NCBI GenBank assembly: GCA_025174535.1
Contig: JALBUN010000034.1
Location: 1,138,001-1,202,000 of the forward strand
Direction of reading: 5' to 3'
Length of the DNA: 64,000 nt
Origin: Cantharellus purpuraceus
Lineage: Eukaryota; Basidiomycota; Agaricomycetes; Cantharellales; Hydnaceae
Below, in pieces: positions 57,571 through 64,000 of this stretch. The notes beneath the pieces were generated by a model. The model saw only the letters and a program-made list of their open reading frames with translations, had not been told where the DNA came from and did no database searches. Position numbers and translations under genes: made by a program. Position 1 is the stretch's first letter. The number at the start of each line of letters is the position of its first letter.

Positions 57571-57575
57571 TTCGC
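57571..57575. other. Target-site duplication of element A (right)
   Basis: TTCGC, matching 51138-51142. Confidence 0.95.
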
Positions 57576-58301
57576 AAGCATGAGATGGAGAAGGCAGCAG
57601 CGGAACAGCAGGACAAGGAGGAGGAGAGGGAACATTTGGAGGCCGCAGCAAGAAGGGGCGGACCACCCAAGGTTCTGGCTCCAACGGAGCCATTTGGCGG
57701 GCCTGGCGTAACATGTGACTTGTGTCATGATGCGGGCGTGGAGTGCGTGTGGCCTACTGGCCCAACTTGCCGCCTTTGGTCCTGCGATCGTTGTTGGGGT
57801 CGGAAAGGAGGGTGTAGGATCGATGGAAAGTTCAATCCCTGGAGTCGGAGCGTCAATCCCCGACTAGTGGTACAAGGAGGGGCAGAGAAAGAATCAGAAG
57901 GTCATCCAACCAAAAAGCGGCGGACGGAGACAGGTGCTGTGGCAGCTGGGGGTAGCGGTGTTGGATCGGAAGGGGCAACAACCAGTGCAGGTACGGGGCA
58001 CGTCTCTGCACCAAATAGTACTGTGGGCCAGCTTATTTGGCTGGTTAACCTGCAGTTGAAGCACCTCCGGTGGATGGAGGGGTTGCTAGTGGACTTGGTG
58101 AAGACGATGAAATGGAAAGAGGTTCTGGAGGGTCGTCGGACAGCCGAGTTATGTCGGTTGCAGAAGTTCATGGCCCCTTTGGACAAGGATTCAGACATGG
58201 GGGATGAGAAAGATTGGGTGTCGGATGTAGAGAGTGATGATGAGTCAGAGATGGAGCCTGAGGTAGATAAGGGGAAGGGAAAAAGGAAATGCAATGTATA
58301 A
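57576..58301 (+). pseudogene. Antisense accessory ORF of family B, C-terminal part with Zn2Cys6-like cluster
   Basis: Continues the frame broken at 51142: KHEMEKAAAEQQDKEEERE, then a basic/Pro linker and a cysteine cluster beginning CDLCHDAGVEC and ending CDRCWGRKGGC. The six cysteines follow CX2CX6CX12CX2CX6C, which fits the fungal Zn2Cys6 binuclear cluster rule (CX2CX6CX5-12CX2CX6-8C), with one extra Cys in the linker loop. After it come a basic stretch (KKRRTE), a Gly/Ser linker, a helix VGQLIWLVNLQLKHLRWMEG and an acidic tail ending KGKGKRKCNV. Total length before splitting would be about 614 residues. The arrangement coiled coil plus zinc cluster suggests a nucleic-acid binding protein. 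The stop at 58301 lies 149 bp from the convergent pol stop with no LTR between them. Confidence 0.72.
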
Positions 58302-58449
58302 AATAAAAATGAAAATGATTATAAATTTTGGAGCAGAGAAAAATGAGGCAGAGTGATTCCTTCGGAGCTTCTTGGGCAGGCTTGTAATTTCCCTTGACTT
58401 GTAATGAAATGATGATGCGAAATAATAGAATTAGCATTAGTAATCAAAC

Positions 58450-61400
58450 TTAAAGATTTGTAAGAGGGCCAGGTTTGTCTGGATAAGTGGAGTGAAAGTC
58501 GGAGATGGATTCAGATGCATGATTGAGTTTGGACGCGGAGATCCATGAGGATTCTTCATTGGTGCCTTCATATCCAGCCCATTTGACTAAGTACTGGAGC
58601 TTGCACTTGTATCGACGGTCGATCTTTGAGTCCAGGATCTCAGAGATCTCATATTCATTGTCTCCTTCAATGATGATCGGGGGAGGTGGGGGTTGCATGC
58701 GACCAGAGATCTCGTTCGTAGTAGTGGGTTCGAGCATTGATATATGGAAAACCGGATGAACTGCTCGGAAGTGGTCCGGGAGGCGGAGGGTGAAGGACCT
58801 GCTGCCTGCATGAGCAATGACCTCATAAGGACCTAAGTATTTCTCGGAGAGTTTCTTCAATGGACGGGTGGTCTGGAAGTGTTTGGCCTTAACAAATACT
58901 TTGTCTCTGATTTGCAGGTCTGGAGCCGGAATGCGGTGTCGGTCTGCGGAGACTTGATATTGTTTCTGGGCATTGGAGATGGTTTCTTGGAGATGTTGGT
59001 GTAGTTGATCGAGGTCGGTTATGAATTGGCGGGCTTTGGTGGAGGCAAGTTCTTTCTCAGGGTGGATGGAGATGTTCAGATGATAGCCTTTATTAGCAAA
59101 GAACGGAGAGACACCAGTAGTCACGTTCGGCGTGTTGTTGTAGGCAAACTCTGCTATTGGAAGTAGGTCAGCCCAGTTGTCTTGTTGATAGTTACAGTAG
59201 ATTCGGAGATATTGTTCCAGGGACTGATTCATTTGTTCTGTTTGTCCGTCTCCTTCAGGGTGGTATCTGGAGGTGAAATGAAGCTTCATGTCGAGAGCCT
59301 TTCCTAATGTGTGGAAGAAGGAGGACACGAACTCCGATCCCCAATCAGACATGACATGCGATGGGACTCTGTGTTTAGAGAATACATGGAGAACGAACAA
59401 TTTAGCTAGTGAAGCAGAGGTGATGGTGTCATGCGTCAGAATGAATAGTGACTGTTTGGTGAACCTGTCGACAATCACGAGTATGGTATCATATCCGAGC
59501 GATGGGGGGAGCTTCTCTATGAAATCCATGGAGATGGAGTTCCATGGTTGCTCTGGGACCGGAAGTTGCTTAAGCGTTCCGTAGGGTTTGTGCCTTTGTG
59601 ACTTTGAGCGCATACACGTGGTGCAGGAGTTACAGTAGTGTTGAATGTATTCTTGCATTTTTGGCCATACATAGTCTCATCGGATTAATCCTTGTGTGCG
59701 ATTTTGCCCGAAATGGCCTGAGATCAGGTGATCATGATAATACTGCAAAACTCGGAGTTGGAGGCCATTGGCGTCGGGGACGTATATCCGGTTGTTGTGT
59801 CAGAGGTGTCCTTGGGGGTCAAGTAACCATTTCAGATTGGAAGGGTTGTCCAAGTGTTTAACTGCAACAGGATTGGATTGGAGTGATGAGCGGATGTTGG
59901 AGCAGAGTTGGTTGATGTCCATAATGGTGACAGCTCAGAGGGTGGGAGTCATGAGGGTGGATGCTCATAGGGACGATGCCAGCTGCTCGTTAGTAAACAC
60001 AGGACGAAAGTTGTGTGGGTTTACAGTGGCATAGTCGCTATTCCCCTCTTTAGGGTAGACGTCCCATCGTCTAGTTAAAGCGTCGGGCTTTGCTCCGAGT
60101 CGACCTGGGTGGAAACGGATGATGAGATTGAACTGAGATAGGTATTCAGACCATTGGACTTGTCTTTGGGTGAGCAGTTTCATTGTGGAGAAGTATTCCA
60201 AGTTCTTGTGGTCAGATATGATGTCCACTGGATTGGAGGGGCCTTCAAGGTAGTGTCTCCATATCTGGAAGGCTTCATATATGGCAAGGAGCTCTTTGTC
60301 ATGGACATCATAGTTCAGTTCGGGGGGCATAAATGTATGCGAGTGAAAAGCAATCGGGTGGACTTGTCCATCGTCTGGAGAGATGATGGACAGGATCGCG
60401 GCAAGTGCAGTCGGAGGCGTCGGTCTCTAATAGGATAGGAACGTCTGGAACCCAATGAGTCAGTATTGGAGCAGAAGTAAAGGCCTTTTTCAAGGTCTCA
60501 AAGCTCTGTCTACATTCGTCAGTGAAATTCCATTGGATACCCTTCCTGGTGAGTCAGGTGAGCAGAACGGTGATATTGGAGTAGCTGTGAATGAAGCGGT
60601 GGTAGAAGTTGGTGAACCCTAGGAAGGACTGTACATCCTTGACTTTCCGGGGTTCCAGCCATTCCTGTATAGCTTTGATTTTGTCATTGGACATTGTCAG
60701 TCCTGCTGGGGAGAGGATATAGCCTAGGTATTCGACCGAGTCGGAGTGGAATTCACATTTGTCAGTGTGGGCGAAGAGGCCATGTTTTTGGAGACATTGG
60801 AGTACCTCTCGGACATGTGTCCAATGTTCTTCTTCATTGTCCAAATATACCAAAATGTTGTCTAAGTAAACGAGGACAGTCACATCAAGGAGGTTGGTGA
60901 AGGTATCATTCATGAACCTCTGGAAGGCGGCTGGAGCATTGATTAGTCCGAAGGGCATGACACACCACTCAAAAGATCCATATCGTGTGTGGAAGGTCGT
61001 TTTCCATTCGTTGCCTTCTTGGATGGGACTAGATGGTAAGCATGTCGGAGATCTATTTTGGAATAGATCTTAGCCTTTCGAGGACTCTCAAGTAGGTCCA
61101 CAGTGTGGGGTATTGGGTATTGGTCTTTCTTGGTGATCTTGTTGAGTCCACGGAAGTTGACGTATAGACGGAGTGATCCATCCTTTTTGCGGACAAACAG
61201 GACCGGAGCTCCATGAGGAGATAGGGATGGGTGGATGAAGCCCATAGCCAAGTTCTCATCTATGAATGTTTGGAGAGCCAGTAGCTCTTTTTGGGATAGC
61301 GAGTAGATAGGGCCAAGCGGAGGGGTGGAGTTGTCATCCAGTTCGATCTTGAGATCGTATGGTTGGTGTTCTGCTAGGGAGTCGGCTTTAGACTTGCTGA

Positions 61401-62126
61401 ACATGTTGGCGAACTCATGATACTCCTTAGGAACCATAGATAGGTCTGGTGGAGTTGATTGGGCAGAATGAGTGGCGAGGAATATTGGATTGGAGAGGTG
61501 GACCTGGAATGTGTGGGAACCATCCAGTTTGCTTAGTCTGGCAAAGACCATAGCGTCCACCAGTGATATAAACGGCGGGGTGGACAGAGTATCTGTCGGA
61601 GTGGAGTCAGCAGAGGCGGAAGACAATTTCACACCTAAAGTTGCTGGTGATGTTGGGAATGACACAGCCTGTACTGGGGAACGGAATGTGATATGGCCCA
61701 GTGCCCAGTCAATCAACAGATTGTAGTGAGTGAGCCAGTTATGTTTGAGAACCACAGAACAGCTGGAGTCAAGCGGAGTAACATAGAATGTAAGGTTCTG
61801 GATTTCTCTGACAGAAAAACGGATAGACAGATCTATAGCTCATGAAATAACAGCATTAGTAGTGCCATCAAATAATTGGAGTGGTATCGGAGTTATGGCG
61901 TATGTATGGAGTTTATGTAAATCAGAAAAAGAGGAATCGAGGAAACAGTGAGTAGAACTGGAGTCAATTAATGCTTGAATAGCGGTATCGGAAATGGAGT
62001 TGGAGTAGACAAGGAGGGTAAGGGAGTTGGAGTGGGAAAGGGTGGATGCGTTCAGGCGGACCTTGTTTGTCGTATGGGGAGTACCAATGCAGCCCTCAGC
62101 CCGTACGGAGGCTATAGGACTGCTTA
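58450..62126 (-). pseudogene. pol: Family-B pol, decayed (protease to integrase-chromodomain)
   Basis: Pieces in order along the minus strand: protease with DSSSTHCF where DSG is expected (about 61980-61940); an in-frame TGA near 61840; reverse transcriptase with FVRKKDGSLRLYVNFRGLNK (61190-61140); a one-base frameshift near 61035; catalytic YLDNILVY (about 60870) where the second Asp is required; a stop near 60555; RNase H ETDASD followed by a frameshift near 60400; KPDALTRRW; integrase zinc region interrupted by a TGA near 59680, then the long frame 59658-58450 with SDWGSEF (Arg to Trp), DGQTEQMNQSLEQYLR and a chromodomain YEISEILDSKIDRR ... LQYLVKWAGYEG. Most lesions are C-to-T or G-to-A changes. 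It cannot encode active enzymes. Confidence 0.88.
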
Positions 62127-63245
62127 CTATTTTTTTGGGTCCGTCGTGGCATTGGCGGCATGGCCTTTTGCCTTTGCTGCGGATGAGGTTGCCTTGTTGC
62201 AATCCTTGGCTTGGTGGCCAGGCTTTCCGCAGAACAGACAGAGGTTGTTGTCCATGCAGCGCTGGCATTCCTGCTGGGTAAGTTTTCCATCCTTCCCCAG
62301 CTTGGTGGAGAGGTCCGGAGTACCCTTGCAAGCTCTGGAGTTATTGCTGGTGCCGGAATTGTTCTGACCGGAACCGGAAATGGCAGCATTACCAGTGTTT
62401 GACTTCTGGCCTGAGTTGGCGGTGGTCCTCTTATTGGACCCCTTGTTGGACTTTGGGGTCTTGTCCAATTCTTTGTCCAATTTGTTGTTGGCCGAATTTT
62501 TGCAGGAGACCTCGGATTGATGTTCCCAATAACAGGCGTCGATGGATTGGGTGAGCTTGCAAAGGTTAACCAAAGTATCTGGTTTACCGACACGTGATAT
62601 CTTGTCCTTGATGCGGGATGGGAGTCCAACGTAAAATTGGCATCGGAGTGCAGCATCATCCCATTGGACTTTCAGGGCTAGCTGCTGGAAACTCACAATG
62701 TATTTTGTGATTTTGTGATTTTCCTTCATCCAAAGTCGATCAAGTTTGTTCTCGGCATCAGCCTTGGGGTTGTAAGGACCAAAATTGGTCTGAAGTTTGG
62801 AGATGAAGTTGGAGTAGTCATCTGACCATATCGGCTCATCGGAGTCGTCCATGAGCGCTGGCTCAAAGTAGTCCAGTGCAGTGCCCTTGAGATAGGACAT
62901 GGTGAAGGTGACCTTCGCCCGATCGGATGTGAATGCGTCGGGGCGGTCGCGGAAGTTCAACTGGCATTGCACCAAGAATGGCTGGAGCTTTCATGGATCA
63001 GAGCTGTTGAAGGGGTCAGGTTCTCAGACCTTGGTCCAGGACTTAGGGGCTTGTGGGTTACGGATGCTGCTGGCAAGCAGGGAGATGGCTTGTGCCAGAT
63101 TTGGAGAGGGTGGGGTGTTGTCTTCTTCATTGACAGCCTCTATGTGGTCCGTCGGTTCTTTGATGACCTCGGGGATGGTGTCGATGCTGGGAGCAGGCAC
63201 CTCGACAGTTCGTGCGCATTCGGAATTGGCAGTGGATCGTGGCAT
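62127..63245 (-). pseudogene. gag: Family-B gag, with in-frame stops
   Basis: ATG at 63245 (MPRSTANSECARTVEV). TGA occurs near 63023, after APKSWTKV, and a second TGA near 62997. The core continues FLVQCQLNFRDRPDAFTSD ... MSYLKGTALDYFEPAL, with a Lys/Asn-rich region and the zinc knuckle CLFCGKPGHQAKDC (CX2CX4HX4C) near the end. The stop is at 62127. It closely matches the truncated gag at 48599-49424, including the first TGA. Confidence 0.85.
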
Positions 63246-63263
63246 TGGTAGGAGTGAGTATGG

Positions 63264-63275
63264 CAGTTCGAGTAT
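63264..63275 (-). promoter_or_regulatory. Degenerate self-primed primer site of family-B element
   Basis: ATACTCGAACTG on the minus strand, 2 nt after the 5' LTR. It is complementary to the LTR's CAGTTTGAATAT at 10 of 12 positions (one more is a G-U pair); the intact version is seen at 48569-48580. Confidence 0.5.
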
Positions 63276-63277
63276 AC

Positions 63278-63939
63278 TGTTACGCACTAGGTCCGATTGG
63301 GGTTTGGAGATTGGGTTGGAGATTGGGTTGGAGATTGGGTTGGAGATTGGGTTGGAGATTGGGTTGGAGATTGGGTTGGAGATTGGGTTGGAGATTGGGT
63401 TGGAGATTGGGTTGGAGATTGGGTTGGAGATTGGGTTGGAGATTGGGTTGGAGATTGGGTTGGAGATTGGGTTGGAGATTGGGTTGGAGATTGGGTTGGA
63501 GATTGGGTTGGAGATTGGGTTGGAGATTGGGTTGGAGATTGGGTTGGAGATTGGGTTGGAGGTTGGGTTGGAGGTCGAGTCAGAGTCGGAGCATGTCGTG
63601 GGGGTCGGGACGGACTTGGCTTCAGCTTATGTGCTGTGCCCTCACTAATACCGGTGTCCGAGATTTCAGAGACAGAGTACGACTTAGAGAGTTAGGATTG
63701 GACTTAGGAACTAGGTGTGATTTGATATTCAAACTGGGGAATGAAGTCCCCAGTTGGGCAACTTAAATACATATTTTGAAATCTAATAATAATTACTCTG
63801 GTGATGGGTCTCTGAGGCCGATGGCCTTACATGAGTATGTCCGAGTCTGACGGGGATGGATGTCTGGGTTCCTATGGTGATGCTGATGCATCAATTGGAA
63901 CTGGAGATGGATGGGCGGAATCAGTGGTGACAATTGGAC
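63278..63939 (-). repeat. 5' LTR of family-B element, outer end truncated
   Basis: Starts TGTTACGCAC and carries a large 12-bp array (about 63303-63570), the TATTTAA box (63769-63763) and CAGTTTGAATAT (63736-63725). It stops at GACAATTGGAC (63939), about 100-130 bp short of the expected end, where unrelated sequence begins. Confidence 0.85.
63303..63570. repeat. 12-bp minisatellite inside the family-B 5' LTR
   Basis: About 22 near-perfect copies of GATTGGGTTGGA. The unit is related to, but different from, that of LTR3. Long frames over it (repeated GLEI, DWVG or WRLG) are artefacts. Confidence 0.93.
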
Positions 63940-64000
63940 TGTTTTGGAACCCGCAAAATTATGGTGTTAGGGAAAACTCTAAATCACCACAATTCTGTGA
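63940..64000. mobile_element. Edge of another inserted sequence
   Basis: TGTTTTGGAACCCGCAAAAT begins exactly where the LTR breaks. TG-starting ends are typical of LTRs, so this may be a further retrotransposon continuing beyond the window. Only 61 bp are visible. Confidence 0.35.

Larger units (their letters stand above)
49425..63939 (-). mobile_element. Family-B Ty3/gypsy chromovirus with antisense accessory ORF (interrupted by element A)
   Basis: Minus-sense element: 5' LTR 63278-63939 (outer edge cut by another sequence), primer site 63264-63275, gag 62127-63245, pol 58450 to about 62126, then a region with an ORF on the plus strand (50105-58301, split), a purine tract and the 3' LTR 49425-49963. 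Its two LTRs share distinctive variants (for example TATTTTGAAATC and ATTACTCTGGTGATGG) not seen in the other copies, supporting that they are a pair. Without element A the length is about 8.1 kb. It is inserted in the gag of the plus-sense copy at 48599-49424. It is inactive by sequence: stops, frameshifts and lost catalytic residues in protease and reverse transcriptase. Confidence 0.75.

Noticed and set aside
50105..58301. The antisense zinc-cluster ORF as an ordinary host gene flanked by transposons
   Set aside because: No LTR separates it from the convergent pol end, it is directly preceded by the element's purine tract and 3' LTR, and a second copy has the same linkage.
58450..63245. 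Classical RIP (CpA-biased) as the cause of family-B decay
   Set aside because: The changes I could compare look mostly CpG-type, more like methylation and deamination; without counts RIP is neither proven nor excluded.
63303..63570. Possible CRISPR-like array
   Set aside because: Contiguous 12-bp tandem units without spacers in a fungal LTR; a minisatellite.
62899..63766. Reading frames with GLEI, DWVG and WRLG repeats on the plus strand
   Set aside because: Same artefact over the 5' LTR minisatellite and antisense to gag.

Overview
The window is nuclear DNA of a filamentous fungus, almost certainly a basidiomycete and probably an Agaricomycete. This rests on genes dense in roughly 50-60 bp introns, on the gene families present (TmpA-type membrane flavoprotein, fungal PAL, F-box protein, GFA protein) and on chromodomain Ty3/gypsy retrotransposons. 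Genes were read by following conserved protein motifs across introns; most coordinates below are CDS spans that include introns.

Bases 1-30,000 are ordinary gene space: a TmpA-like membrane protein, a mitochondrial-type oligoribonuclease (REX2), peptide-methionine sulfoxide reductase A, a forkhead factor, the arginine-specific carbamoyl-phosphate synthase large subunit (CPA2), phenylalanine ammonia-lyase (PAL), a coiled-coil protein, a heterotrimeric G-protein alpha subunit and a bZIP factor with a possible membrane anchor. Three of these genes (REX2, CPA2, PAL) need GC-AG introns to read correctly, and CPA2 also contains a 15-nt microexon. Bases 30,000-37,500 are gene-poor. They are followed by an F-box protein, a very large low-complexity nuclear protein and a small GFA-domain protein (to 46,111).

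From 46,267 to the end the window is a nested retrotransposon block. At least two families are present. Family A is one complete, apparently intact 6,428-bp Ty3/gypsy chromovirus (51143-57570) with LTRs that look identical, a TTCGC target duplication, gag, pol with a C-terminal chromodomain, and a third 145-aa ORF before the 3' LTR. Family B is a decayed chromovirus whose LTRs carry 12-bp minisatellites. One B copy (49425-63939) contains gag, pol and, between pol and its 3' LTR, a long ORF on the OPPOSITE strand encoding a Lys/Glu coiled-coil protein with a Zn2Cys6-type cysteine cluster and its own TATA box. Element A is inserted inside that antisense ORF. A second B-family 3' end (47070-48039) carries the start of the same antisense ORF, so it belongs to the transposon and is not a neighbouring host gene.

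Both families show the same self-priming layout known from Tf1/sushi elements. A 12-nt stretch in the LTR, starting exactly 33 nt after the first base of a TATA box, is complementary to the sequence 2 nt downstream of the 5' LTR. The most novel items are the antisense zinc-cluster ORF in a gypsy element, this shared self-priming geometry, and the extra ORF in element A.
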